In this document: in pieces, positions 1 to 9,742 of the stretch | Layout of the letters: every line of letters starts with the position of its first letter | How positions within the stretch are numbered: position 1 is the first letter of the stretch | DNA from: JACCXG01 sp963785755 | GTDB taxonomy: Bacteria > Acidobacteriota > Vicinamibacteria > Vicinamibacterales > 2-12-FULL-66-21 | NCBI GenBank assembly: GCA_963785755.1 | Contig: CAWAXG010000032.1 | Location: 1-64,000, forward strand | DNA length: 64,000 bases | Direction of reading: 5' to 3' | Translations under genes and position numbers: made by a program | The notes under the pieces: model-generated | Told to the model about the DNA's origin: nothing | Database searches by the model: none | Seen by the model: the letters and a program-made list of their open reading frames with translations, nothing else

Positions 1-17
1 TGCGCGCCAAAAGCGCC

Positions 18-345
18 GGCGCGCTACGGCGAGACCTCGCCAGAGCTCGTCGGCAGCTAGCGATGCGACGAGCGGCGGCGGGCAACTCCCAACTGCTCAG
101 AAAATGCGAATTGCGCTTCGCGCCGCACGAAGGCACGACGTCACGAAGTGCACGAAGGATCTGTTGAAACCTCACGAAGGTCGTGCCGTCGTGCCGTCGT
201 GCCGTTGTGCAGCGCGGTAGCGCCGTCTTCGGTCGGGTTCGATGCTCGGACGAACGGCTTCGTTTGGGAGTTGGATGTTGCCCGCCGCCGCTCGTCGGAT
301 GGCTTGCAGCCGACGAGCTCTGGCGAGGTCTCGCCGTAGCGCGCC
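18..345. repeat. Inverted repeat with GGCGAGACCTCGCC core
   Basis: Positions 18-54 and 309-345 are perfect 37-nt reverse complements, and the match continues imperfectly inward to about 95 and 268. The arms contain GGCGAGACCTCGCC flanked by GCGCGCTACG. The spacer carries short GTGCCGTC and CACGAAGG tandem repeats. No convincing gene lies in 1-400. The same core recurs in the larger inverted repeat at 5332-5757, so this looks like a dispersed intergenic repeat family. Confidence 0.75.
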
Positions 346-400
346 AGCATTCTCGGCGCGCGGAGGCGGAGAGGTTGGGAGTTGATGTCAACACGGAGAC

Positions 401-432
401 AGCCGGAGAGGCATGGTATCGCCTCCCCGGCT
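401..432 (-). terminator. Stem-loop after TonB receptor 1
   Basis: A 12-bp stem with one G-U wobble (401-412 paired with 421-432) closes an 8-nt loop 12 nt beyond the receptor's TAA stop. No U-tract follows, so it is a terminator-like or mRNA-stabilising hairpin rather than a classic intrinsic terminator. Confidence 0.5.
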
Positions 433-444
433 GGTTTGCACAGG

Positions 445-3400
445 TTAGAAAATCAGCCTGAACCCCAGCTGGACGAAGCGCTGGAAGCCCGACTGCCCGG
501 TGGTGTTGCGGTTGATGCGCCCGAAGTCCGCCGACGTCGTGTCTGTGTTGTACTGACGCTCGTCGTACTGCGGGGTGTTGAGGAGATTGAACGCCTCGAG
601 ACGCACCTGGAAGCGAACGCGATCGGTGATCGGCGTCGTCTTCGCGAAGTTCACGTCGAGCGGGAACATCCCGGGCCGGCGGAACTCGTCGTAGCGGTTC
701 ATCGCGGTGCGGCGCTGGAAGTTCTCGCGGATCAGGAAGTAGGGCTCGGTGCAGCCGTACGCCGTCGAGACGGACAGCAGGTCGTAGTTGCCCGTCGTCG
801 CGTTGCGCTGGCCGATGCACGGCTTCACGCCGTAGATGAACTGCCCGTCCTTCTTGCCTGGCAGCGCGATCTCGTCGAGGTCGACGCCCGGCGCCAGATC
901 GACGTTGCCGGGCATGTCCCACGGCTGGCCGCTCTGGTAGACGAGCGCCGGCGCCATCGACCAGCCGCCGAGGAGATACCCGGCTATGCTGCGCTGGTCG
1001 CGGAACCAGGGCAGTTCCCACACGCCAGACGCCGGTGATGCGATGCTTGCGCTGCGAGAAGTAGGGCCCCTCGTTCAGGAGACCCGAGACCGCGTCCACG
1101 TAGCCGCCGATCTCGGTCCACCGCGGCACCCAGGTGTAGCTGGCGTTGATGGTGACGCCCTTCGCCCAGCGCTTGTTCGCCACGAACTGCGCCGAGTCGT
1201 AGATCAGCTTGCCGACGTTGTTCTGGTTCCGGGTGATGCCGGCGAACGCGGGGAACGGGCGATTCAGTTCGAACCGCGAGAGCGTCTGGTTCGTGAACCG
1301 GGTCGTGCCCTCGAAGCCGGCGACGCCGAAGAACGGGTTCGGGAGCAGCTCGTCGCAGAACGAGCGGCTGCCGCCCAGGGTGACGTCGCACTGCGCCTGG
1401 AACGCCGCCGACGGCTCGTTGTAGGCGCCGAAACCGGCTTCCAGGTCATAGCTGCGGCTTCCCGCGTAGGTGGCCTCGAGGGAGATCCGCCACGGCAGCT
1501 CGCGCTGGACGCCCGCGGAGAACTGGTGCACGTTCGGCACGACGAAGTCGGGGTTCGAGAAGTTCGGGCCGCGGCCGAGGAACGTCTCCGGGCCCAGCGA
1601 GCTTCCGGGCGGCGCCTGGATCCCGTTGGGCCAGGGGTTCGACAGCGCGTAGGTCGGCGTACGGCCGCCGTCAGTCGACGCGATCACGTCCGTGCTCAGG
1701 CTGAACCCGGCGTTGTTGCCCTGACTCGTCGGGTTGAGGAAGTACTTGCCGTAGCCGGCGCGGAGGACGGTCTTCTCGTTGAGCGAGTAGGCCATGCCGA
1801 CGCGGGCCTGCCAGTTGTTCTTGTCGAGCTTCCACGGCCGATCCGGGGCGCCGTCCACGCCGGCGAACCGGATGCCGCCCATGACCTGCTGCCCGACGCG
1901 CGCCGACACCGGATTGACGATCGTCGGGTCGAACGCGTAGTTCAGCATGTTGTTCTCTTCCGTCACGGACCCGTTGATGTCCCAGCGGAAGCCGAGGTTC
2001 ACCGTCAGCTTGTTGTTGACGCGCCAGTCGTCCTGGATCCAGGGCGCCATGAAGAACCACTGGTAGTGCGGCTTCGGGTTGACGTCCACGTTGCCGCTGC
2101 TCGGCGCGCCGAGCAGGAAGGAGGCGAAGGCGTTGCCCTCGAGCTCGCTGGTGCTGTTCAGCGTGCTGCGCGTGAAGTTCCGGTTGAACGTGACGTTGCC
2201 GCCCGAGTTGTTGTAGTTCTCGTTGAAGACGTTGGTCCACCGCATGTCGAGACCGCTGCGGATGTTGTGCGCGCCGCGGGTCAGCGACACGTTCGGCTGA
2301 AGCGAGTAGTTGCGGTTCCGGTTCGGCGAGTTCCGCGCGACAGGGTCGCGAACTGGTCGACCTCGATCACCGGGAAGATGCCGCCGATCGCCTGGCTGGG
2401 CATCTGGTCGACGAGGCTCGCGGGCCAGAACTCCGTCGAATCGAAGCCGATTGCGCGAATTCGGAATAGCTCCACTCCAGGAAATAGGTGTAGCTGCCGC
2501 GCAGGTTGAAGACCGTGCCCGGCCCGAAGATGTGCACCCAGTCGCCGACGAGCGCGCGGTTGGCGCGCCAGAGCGGAAGCTGGCCGCCCTGGCCGGGACC
2601 GCTGCGGATGGCGTTGCCCCCTGTTGCCGATCTCGTTCCGCTCGTTCTCGCCCCACCGGAAGAAGGCCCGGTCGTTGGCGCCGAAGTTGTGGTCGACCTT
2701 CCCGACCCAGTTCCAGAACATGTCCTTGTTGAAGTGCTCGGCCCAGTGCAGGTTCTGCTGCCACGGCGCCACGCCGGCCGTCGTGCCGTTGGGATCCGGC
2801 CAGTACCTGCATGATCGCCCGGGCCGTCGGATTGATGCGGTCCGCCGGGATGATGTTGCCCGGGAACGGATCGCGCGTCCAGACGCCGTTGACGTCGCGG
2901 CCGGTCGGCGGATCGTAGATGACGATCTGGTCGTCCCGACGCATCCACGAGACCGCTGAAGTCGCCGTTCTTCATCGCCGGCGTCGGCACCGTGCTGAAC
3001 AGCGGGGCGGGCGTGCCTTCCCGGTACTTCTCGCCGGTGAACAGGAAGAACGTCTTGTTCTTCAAGATCGGGCCGTCGACGCTGAACCCGTACTGATCGA
3101 TGTACTGATCGGTCTTTGGCTGTCTGGCGCGTGTTGAGGAGGAGCGAGTTGGCGGCCAGCGCCTTGCGCCGCATGTAATCGTAGACTTCGCCGTGGAAGC
3201 TGTTGGTGCCCGACTTCAGCGACATGTTGACGACGCCGCCGGCAGTACGGCCGTACTGCGCGTCGTACGAGTTCGTGGCGATTTTCATTTCCTGGACGGC
3301 TGCCGCCGGCGGCACGTAGGCGATGTTGTTGCCGCCCTGGTTGGCGTTGTTCGGCGCGCCGTCGAGCAGGAACTCGTTGTTGCTGCTCTGTCCGCCGTTC

Positions 3401-3958
3401 ATCGACCAGGCGGCGAGCGCGCCGTTGTCGAACGGACGGAGATAGATCGCCTGCGCGTTGTAGTTGACGCCGGCGACGAGCACGACGAGCGCCATCGGGC
3501 TGCGCGACTGCAGCGGCAGTTCGGCGATGCGCGCGCTGTCGATGACGGTGCCGCGGTCCGCGCGGCTCGTTTCGAGGATCGGCGCCTCGGACGACACCGT
3601 CACTGTTTCCGTGACGCCAGCCACCGGCATCGTGACGTTGATCGTCGGCGGTCTGGCTGACCTGGAGCGTCATGTCCGTGCGGGTGTACTTCTGGAACCC
3701 GCTCATCTCGACGGTCAGGGTGTACAGCCCCGGCCGGAGGAACGGGATCGTGTAGCTGCCTTCCGTGTTGGTCGTCGCCGTGGCGACTTCGTTCGTCTGC
3801 TGGTTCACGACGTTGACGGTCGCGCCGGGCAGCGCGGCGTTGCTGGAGTCAACCACCCGCCCTCTGACCGTGGCGCGGAATTCCTGGGCCGCCACGCCGC
3901 CGGCAGTTACGAGCAGCAGGGCCGCCGATAACAAGCCGAGATACAACCGGTTTTTCAT
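445..3958 (-). CDS. TonB-dependent receptor 1, Oar-like, frameshifted
   Basis: Outer-membrane receptor of the Oar-like carboxypeptidase-regulatory class, about 1,170 codons. The N-terminus has a signal peptide ending VAAQ, then a CarboxypepD_reg domain (RGRVVDSSNAALPGATV...GSYTIPFLRPGLYTL), then a plug (ETVTVSSEAPILET; NNEFLLDGAPNNANQGG; GGVVNMSLKSGTN) and a long barrel ending FRLIF, the usual C-terminal aromatic. Three consecutive ATGs lie at 3964, 3961 and 3958. GGAGG abuts the first, so only the third has normal spacing and I chose it. The reading frame changes several times (near 3640, 3080, 2950-2780, 2400-2240 and 1030). All domains are still recognisable in order, which favours sequence indels over old decay. 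The substrate is unknown; such receptors take up large ligands using TonB energy. Confidence 0.85.
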
Positions 3959-4085
3959 CATCATCCTCCGAGCACCGAGCCAGCTTCCTGTAAACGCTTG
4001 CACTGAGCGTCGCACGCAGGACCTGCTCCCCGATCTCAGGGGCCCTCATCGTCCATGGGGGTCCACCGTGCTTTGGCGCGGGCCA

Positions 4086-4091
4086 GTTATA
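4086..4091 (-). promoter_or_regulatory. Probable -10 element of TonB receptor 1
   Basis: TATAAC within TTGTATAACTGG, read on the minus strand, about 128 nt before the start codon. Nearly the same string (TTGTATAACCGG) precedes the secreted protein gene at 59803. No clear -35 is seen. The rest of 3965-4175 is leader and shows nothing else. Confidence 0.45.
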
Positions 4092-4175
4092 CAACCGGTG
4101 TGCCCGTCTGGCAAGGGCGGCCGCCGGAATGACGGAACCGCTTTCGATCTGAGGGAAATTGCAGGATTCTGGCGA

Positions 4176-5297
4176 TTATCGGGGGTCCCCGGGCGGAATC
4201 AGACTCGGATTCAGCTTACGGGCTCGCGTAAATGCCGCTCGCGATTCGTCGCCTCGTCCAAGACTTTGAAGTACCCGACCCAATTGATAGTAGGCCGGCG
4301 CGTATTCGTCGAAGGTCGCGGTCGCCTGGCGGAAGCACTCGAGGGCACCGGTCAGATCACCCCGGTCGAGGCGCTCCGTCCCGACCGACGTCCAGACGAC
4401 CGCCTCCTGCTCGAGCTGCGCGCGCCGGCGTAACCGCTCGGCTTCCGCCAGATGACGCGCGCCTTCGGCCTCGGCGCCCGACTGTTGCAGCGCCTGACCG
4501 AGCGTGTAGTGCGCCCCCCACAGGTTCGGACGCAACGCGATCGCGCGGCGAAGCGAGGCGGCCGCGCCGCTCCAGTCACGCCTGGCCCGCAGCACCGCGC
4601 CCAGCGTGTAATGCGCATCGACGTACCGCGGATCGACGCCAGTCGCCGCGCGCAGCGACGCGGCCGCGCGGTCCAGATCACCCTGATGCCAGTAGATGAC
4701 CCCGAGTGTGTAGTGAACCTCGGGCCTCGCCTCGATGGCGAGCGCGCGCGTGAGCTGCTCGATGGCCTCGGCCTGCCGGTCCGCCCGCTTGAGCACGAGC
4801 GCGAGGTTGTAGCGCGCCAGCGTGTGCCGCGGTGCGAGCTCGAGGACCCGGCCGAAGGCTTTCAACGCTTCGCTCACGTCCTGCTCGGATTGCGCCAGTC
4901 CAAGCGTGAAGTGCGCGTCCGGATCATCGGGCGACTTCGCCACGAGCGCACGGGCCCGCTCCACCGCCTCGGGTCCCCGACCGGCCTTCACCAGCGTGAG
5001 AATCAGGTTGTTTTCAGCCTTCCTGAAGGCAGGGCGTTCGGCGACCGCGCGGCGGAACGCAGTGATGGCGGCGTCGAGCGCCCCGAGCCGATCCAGCGCT
5101 TCACCGAGATGGTTTTGAATGTCGGCGTCGTTCGGCGCCAGCCCGGCCGCCTCCCACAGCAAGGCGAGCGCCGCGGAGTGGTTGCCCTCCGCCTCGAGCG
5201 CGACAGCGCGGGCATGAGTGTCGCGAGGCGAGGATTGGGCCTGGAGCGCGGCGCCAACGCAGCAGAGCCACACGATCACTGCGAAGCCTCGGGGCAT
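4176..5297 (-). CDS. Secreted TPR repeat protein
   Basis: A 373-residue protein with a signal peptide (FAVIVWLCCVGAALQAQ) followed by about nine tetratricopeptide repeats, recognisable by the G-A-F/Y-A spacing (GNHSAALALLWEAAGLAPND; GALDAAITAFRRAVAERP; GDLDRAAASLRAATGVDP). TPRs form a superhelix for protein-protein contact, so it is probably a periplasmic scaffold. The open frame reaches 5438, but the upstream part lies in the 5332-5757 repeat, so ATG 5297 directly before the signal peptide is the better start. It is the only gene between TonB receptor 1 and the repeat. No enzymatic domain is visible. Confidence 0.85.
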   Translation of the reverse strand: MPRGFAVIVWLCCVGAALQAQSSPRDTHARAVALEAEGNHSAALALLWEAAGLAPNDADIQNHLGEALDRLGALDAAITAFRRAVAERPAFRKAENNLILTLVKAGRGPEAVERARALVAKSPDDPDAHFTLGLAQSEQDVSEALKAFGRVLELAPRHTLARYNLALVLKRADRQAEAIEQLTRALAIEARPEVHYTLGVIYWHQGDLDRAAASLRAATGVDPRYVDAHYTLGAVLRARRDWSGAAASLRRAIALRPNLWGAHYTLGQALQQSGAEAEGARHLAEAERLRRRAQLEQEAVVWTSVGTERLDRGDLTGALECFRQATATFDEYAPAYYQLGRVLQSLGRGDESRAAFTRARKLNPSLIPPGDPR

Positions 5298-5331
5298 TAG
5301 TGGGATTTTGACAGCATTTCTTAGTTCTCGG

Positions 5332-5757
5332 CGGGGCCCTCCGCCTTCGCGCGCGCAAATGCCACAACGCGCGCTTCGGCGAGACCTCGCCGTAGCGGGT
5401 CCTTGATACCTGGGACCCGCGGAGGCGGGCACCCCCACGCGCTGCCAGCGCTCGCTTCGCTCGCGCCGATGACCAGCAGCGACTGGGCACTTGGATCAGC
5501 AATCTGTCCAATCCGGGCAACGCAGGGGCCTCTTGACGAGCCGCAGCTAGTCCAAGCAGGGCCGCGGGGGTGCCCGCTGCTGGTCGCTGCGGCGCCGAGC
5601 GAAGCGAGGCGCTGGCAGGGCGCGCGAAGGCGGGGGCCCCGCGGCGCTCGCCGGGGGTGCCCGCCTCCGCGGGTCCCAGCTATCTAGGACCCGCTCCGGC
5701 GAGGTCTCGCCGAAGCGCGCGCTGTGGCATTTGCGCGCGCGAAGGCGGAGGGCCCCG
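5332..5757. repeat. 105-bp inverted repeat pair
   Basis: Arms 5332-5436 and 5653-5757 are reverse complements over 105 nt with only four mismatches, separated by 216 bp. A looser inner match (about 5441-5482 against 5576-5620) extends the symmetry. The core GCGCTTCGGCGAGACCTCGCC is shared with the repeat at 18-345. No transposase or convincing ORF lies between the arms, so 5298-5896 holds only this structure plus the ribosome site of the next gene. It could be a MITE-like element or a large hairpin insulator. Confidence 0.85.
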
Positions 5758-5896
5758 GCGAGCAACCAAGAAAAGCTGACAGAACCCGCGCATTACCCCG
5801 CTCCCCCACTTCACGTCAATGGCCGTGCTGCGCTCCGCCAGTGCTTGATTTATCCCTGCTTTTCAGGCCAAATACCTGCAACATCGGAGCGCCACT

Positions 5897-6406
5897 ATGC
5901 CTTACACCCTCAACGTGAACGGGAAGAACACCTCGGTCGACGTCCCGGCAGACATGCCTCTGCTGTGGGCGCTGCGAGACGTCCTGAACCTCAAGGGTAC
6001 CAAGTTCGGTTGCGGCGTCAGCCAATGCGGCGCGTGTACGGTCCACCTGAAGGGCAAGCCGGTCCGGTCCTGTCAGGTGCCGGTCTCCGCGGCCGTGGGT
6101 GCACCGATCACCACAATCGAAGGCCTCTCGAGCGACGGGTCCCATCCCGTGCAGCGCGCCTGGATGGAGATCGACGTGCCGCAGTGCGGCTACTGCCAGG
6201 CGGGACAGATCATGTCCGCCGCGGCGCTGCTGGCCGCCAAGCCGAAACCGACCGACGCCGACATCGACACGGCGATGAGCGGCAATCTCTGCCGGTGCGC
6301 GACCTACTCGCGTATCCGTCAAGCGATTCACCGCGCCGCTGCGCTCGGCGGCACCAGGCGAAACACGTCGCCCGTGGCCGCGCGCTCGGGCGGACAGGAC
6401 GAGTAG
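5897..6406 (+). CDS. (2Fe-2S) subunit of molybdenum hydroxylase (IorA type)
   Basis: 169 residues, the usual size for the small subunit of isoquinoline 1-oxidoreductase or aldehyde oxidase-type enzymes. It carries two [2Fe-2S] clusters. The N-terminal plant-ferredoxin-like domain has CGVSQCGAC plus a later Cys (RSCQV). The C-terminal helical domain has CGYCQAGQ and CRC. Electrons from substrate hydroxylation at the Mo centre of the partner pass through these clusters to an external acceptor. CGGAG at 5885-5889 is the ribosome site. The partner begins 12 bp downstream, so the two form one operon. No FAD subunit is present, as expected for the IorAB type. The substrate cannot be read from sequence. 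Confidence 0.93.
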   Translation: MPYTLNVNGKNTSVDVPADMPLLWALRDVLNLKGTKFGCGVSQCGACTVHLKGKPVRSCQVPVSAAVGAPITTIEGLSSDGSHPVQRAWMEIDVPQCGYCQAGQIMSAAALLAAKPKPTDADIDTAMSGNLCRCATYSRIRQAIHRAAALGGTRRNTSPVAARSGGQDE

Positions 6407-6418
6407 GAGGAGACCGCC

Positions 6419-8632
6419 ATGCAATCTGTCCTGGTCACCCGACGATCGTTCCTGCGTGTCACCGCGCTCGCCGGCGGCGGTCTGATGATCGCCGCGCATT
6501 TCGATCCGATTGCCGATGTCCTTGCGCAGGGACCACCGCCCCCGCCGGTGCTGACGCCGGCCGCGTTCATCAAGATCATGCCGAACGGCTCGGTCACGAT
6601 CATGGCCAAGAACCCTGAAGTAGGCCAGGGGATCAAGACCTCGCTGCCGATGCTGCTCGCCGAAGAGCTCGACGTCGAGTGGAAGAACGTCGTCGTCGAG
6701 CAGACGCCGCTCGATCACTTGAAATACGGTCCGCAGACCGCGGGCGGCAGCACGGGGACTCCGAACAACTGGGAATCGCTCCGTCGCGTCGGCGCCGCGG
6801 GACGTCATCTGCTGATCGCGGCGGCGGCACAGACCTGGGGCGTGCCGGCATCCGAGTGCACGACGGCGCCGGGCCGCGTCATGCACCCCGCGTCGAAACG
6901 ATCGCTCGGCTACGGAGAGCTCGCAGACAAGGCGGCGGCGATACCGGTGCCGGAGCTGAAAACGCTCACCCTCAAGGATCCCAAGACCTACACGATCATC
7001 GGCAAGCCGATCGGCGGCGTGGACAACGCCGCGATTGTCACCGGCAAGCCGATTTTCAGCATCGACCTCACGCTGCCGGGGATGCTGGCCGCGGTGTATC
7101 AGAAGTGCCCGGTGTTCATGGGCAAGGCGGTCAGCGCCAATCTCGACGAGATCAAAGCGCTCCCCGGCGTCCGCCACGCCTTCCTCGTCGAGGGCACGAC
7201 CGAGCTGCAGGGTCTGCACTCGGGTGTGGCGATCGTCGCGGACAGCTGGTGGCAGGCTCAGAGCGCACGATCGAAGCTGAAAGTGACCTGGGACGAGGGT
7301 GAGGCGGCCAAACAGAGCAGCACCGAATGGGCTCGTCGGGCCGTGGAGCTCTCAAAGGGAACGCCCTCGATCACGATCCGCAGCGACGGCAACGCAGACG
7401 AGGCGCTGCAGCGTGCGGCGAAAGTCGTCGACGGCGCGTACCACTATCCCTTCATCTCGCATGCGCCGCTCGAACCGGAGAACTGCACGGCGCAGTTCAA
7501 GAGCGGAAAACTGGAGATCTGGTCACCGAGCCAGCTGCCGCAGAATGGCCGCGGGCTGGTCGCGCGGGTGATGCAGATTCCGGAGACCGACATCAGCGTG
7601 CACATGCTGCGCGGCGGCGGTGGATTCGGGCGCCGGCTCACCAACGACTACATGATCGAGGTCGCCTGGATCGCGCGGGTCGTGAACGGCGCGCCGGTGA
7701 AGCTGCTGTGGACCCGCGAGGACGACATGCAGCACGACCACTACCGCCCGGCCGGATGGCACTTCCTCAAGGGCGGCGTGGACGCATCCGGAAAACTGAT
7801 CGCCTGGCGGAATCACTTCGTCAGCTGGGCGGGACAGGATCCCAAACAGCAGTTCGCGGCTTCGTCCGGCATCGGCGGTTCGCAGTTCCCGGCGAGCTTC
7901 GTGCCCGACTTCCTGTTCGCCGCGAGCACGATGCCGCTGGCGGTGCCGACGGGAGCGCTGCGCGCCCCGGGCAGCAATGCCTTCTCGTGGGTCTTCCAGT
8001 CGTTCATCGACGAGCTCGCACATGCCGCCGGGAAGGATCCGATGCAGTTCCGGTTGGATCTGCTCAGCGGCGCGCGCAACACCGGCAAGATGGACAACGA
8101 CAACTTCAATCCCGAGCGGGCGAGCGGCGTGCTCCAGCTCGTCGCCGAGAAATCGGGATGGGGCAAGACGAAGCTGCCGTCAGGAACCGGGATGGGCGTG
8201 GGCTTCCAGTACAGCCACCGCGGCTACGTCGCGCAGGTCGCCGAAGTGCGGGTCAGCAACGACGGCGCGGTGAAGGTGAACAAGGTGTGGAGCGCCGTCG
8301 ACATCGGCGCCCAGATCATCAACCCGAGCAACGCCATCAATCAGGTGCAGGGCTCCGTGATCGACGGCCTCAGCATGCTGATGTTGTACGAGATCACGGT
8401 CGAGGGCGGCAAGGTCGTGCAGAGCAATTTCCACGACTATCAGCCCGTCCGCATGGCGCAGGCGCCGATGGTGAACGAAGTGCACTTCCTCACCACGGAC
8501 AACCCGGTGACCGGCCTCGGCGAGCCCGCGCTGCCGCCAATCCTGCCCGCCGTCGCCAACGCGATCTTTGCCGCGTCCGGAAAACGCATCAGGACGCTGC
8601 CGTTCGCGAAGAGCGGCTTTAAATGGGCGTAA
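6419..8632 (+). CDS. Molybdopterin-binding subunit of molybdenum hydroxylase (IorB type)
   Basis: 737 residues, intact. The N-terminus has a twin-arginine signal (TRRSFLRVTALAGGGLMIA), so the folded, cofactor-loaded complex is probably exported and carries the IorA-type subunit with it. Xanthine-dehydrogenase-family Mo-binding blocks are present: GQGIKTSLPMLLAEELDV, the glycine-rich RGGGGFGRR, the internal aldehyde-oxidase hammerhead domain around residues 190-300, and GEPALPPILPAVANAI near the end with the GE of the active-site glutamate region. The ribosome site is AGGAGGAG just before the ATG. Likely substrates are N-heterocycles or aldehydes, but this is family knowledge only. Confidence 0.93.
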   Translation: MQSVLVTRRSFLRVTALAGGGLMIAAHFDPIADVLAQGPPPPPVLTPAAFIKIMPNGSVTIMAKNPEVGQGIKTSLPMLLAEELDVEWKNVVVEQTPLDHLKYGPQTAGGSTGTPNNWESLRRVGAAGRHLLIAAAAQTWGVPASECTTAPGRVMHPASKRSLGYGELADKAAAIPVPELKTLTLKDPKTYTIIGKPIGGVDNAAIVTGKPIFSIDLTLPGMLAAVYQKCPVFMGKAVSANLDEIKALPGVRHAFLVEGTTELQGLHSGVAIVADSWWQAQSARSKLKVTWDEGEAAKQSSTEWARRAVELSKGTPSITIRSDGNADEALQRAAKVVDGAYHYPFISHAPLEPENCTAQFKSGKLEIWSPSQLPQNGRGLVARVMQIPETDISVHMLRGGGGFGRRLTNDYMIEVAWIARVVNGAPVKLLWTREDDMQHDHYRPAGWHFLKGGVDASGKLIAWRNHFVSWAGQDPKQQFAASSGIGGSQFPASFVPDFLFAASTMPLAVPTGALRAPGSNAFSWVFQSFIDELAHAAGKDPMQFRLDLLSGARNTGKMDNDNFNPERASGVLQLVAEKSGWGKTKLPSGTGMGVGFQYSHRGYVAQVAEVRVSNDGAVKVNKVWSAVDIGAQIINPSNAINQVQGSVIDGLSMLMLYEITVEGGKVVQSNFHDYQPVRMAQAPMVNEVHFLTTDNPVTGLGEPALPPILPAVANAIFAASGKRIRTLPFAKSGFKWA

Positions 8633-8646
8633 CTGTCGATTCGACG

Positions 8647-8712
8647 GGATCCGGAATCGTGGATCGGCGTTCACAACGCTGACCCGATCCCGGATCCCGA
8701 TCCCGGGTCCCC
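8647..8712. repeat. GATCCGG inverted repeat after IorB gene
   Basis: GGGATCCGG near 8647 is matched by CCGGATCCC near 8690, followed by further GATCCCGG-type repeats. It may end transcription of the hydroxylase operon and resembles the GATC-rich arrays at 22763 and 31387. No gene lies between 8633 and 8789. Confidence 0.5.
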
Positions 8713-8789
8713 GCCTCCCCGGCTCCCCCGCTCGTTCCCCTGTTAGGTTTCACCGTCGAGATCGTTGTCTCTATCGAAGGAGACGCGCG

Positions 8790-9714
8790 ATGCTGAAACA
8801 CGACGTTCACGAGGATCAGACGGACGTCCTTTCCGTTTGTCCAACCAGCGCGCAGGATGGTCCATCCGAAATCGACGCTGACGGCGGTCAGCCTCGGCAC
8901 GACGATTGCCGGCGGCTATTCCTCGACCATCTGGACGCGATCCGGTCCATCGTTGCGTTCATCGGAAGGAGGGGCCGCCTGGCGGCAGACGAACTCGAAG
9001 AATTCGCCGCACACGTCAACCTGAAGCTGATCGAAGACGATTATGCGGTGTTCCGGAAGTTCGAAGGCCGAAGCAGCCTGCGGACCTATCTGACGGTCGT
9101 CGTCCAGCGGCTGTTTCTCGATTGGCGTGCGTCGCAGTGGGGCAAATGGCGGCCGTCCGCGTTTGCGAAGCAGCACGGGAAGGTCGCGCTCCTGCTCGAG
9201 CAGCTCAAAATCCGGCGTGGTCTGTCCTTCGAAGAAGCGCGGGTGACGCTCGACACGATGCCCGGCGCCCCTGTCCATCAGGACGACCTGGAACGGCTCT
9301 ACGACGCGCATACCGCTGCGCTCGAGTCGGCGCCATGTGCCGGAGGATGCGCTGGAGAATCTGCCGGCGTCGTACGGGGACCCGGCCACCGGGCTCGTGG
9401 CCGAAGCGGAGCATTCGGCCGCCGCTGTCGCATCCAATGCGCTTTCTGCCGAGCTCGCCGCGCTCGCGCCCGACGACCTGCGGTTGCTCAAACTGAGATT
9501 CGCCGATGGCCTGACGGTGGCGGCGATCGCGCGGGCCACGTCAGAAGACTCCAAGAAGCTCTACCGGCGCATCCAGCGACTGCTGTCGGAGCTTCGCGTG
9601 CGGCTCGTGCGGCGGGGGATCGATGGAGCGGACGTGCTCAGCGTCATCGGACGATCTGATCTGCAGCTGAGCGTGGCATGGTCGTCACACGGCGACACGC
9701 GGTGTCGCCGCTGA
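8790..9714 (+). CDS. RNA polymerase sigma-70 family factor, one frameshift
   Basis: About 308 codons after correcting one shift near 9325-9340. The N-terminal part has a region-2-like helix set (DELEEFAAHVNLKLIEDDYAVFRKFEGRSSLRTYLTVVVQRLFLDW), where the RTYL...FLDW pattern is typical of ECF-like factors in these phyla. The C-terminal part, in the next frame, has a region 4 helix-turn-helix (LAPDDLRLLKLRFADGLTVAAIARATSEDSKKLYRRIQRLLSELR). GAAGGAGA at 8776-8783 sets ATG 8790. It ends 28 bp from the convergent kinase gene. Its targets and anti-sigma factor are not identifiable. Confidence 0.75.
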
Positions 9715-9742
9715 CGGATTCGCCCGTGGACATCGCGCCCAG

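Noticed and set aside
986..2509. 507-codon plus-strand frame
   Set aside because: Antisense to TonB receptor 1; His/Arg/Val-rich without motifs or signal.
5298..5438. Extended N-terminus of the TPR protein
   Set aside because: The extension is encoded by the 105-bp repeat, and its translation recurs in the other arm; the signal peptide starts at 5297.
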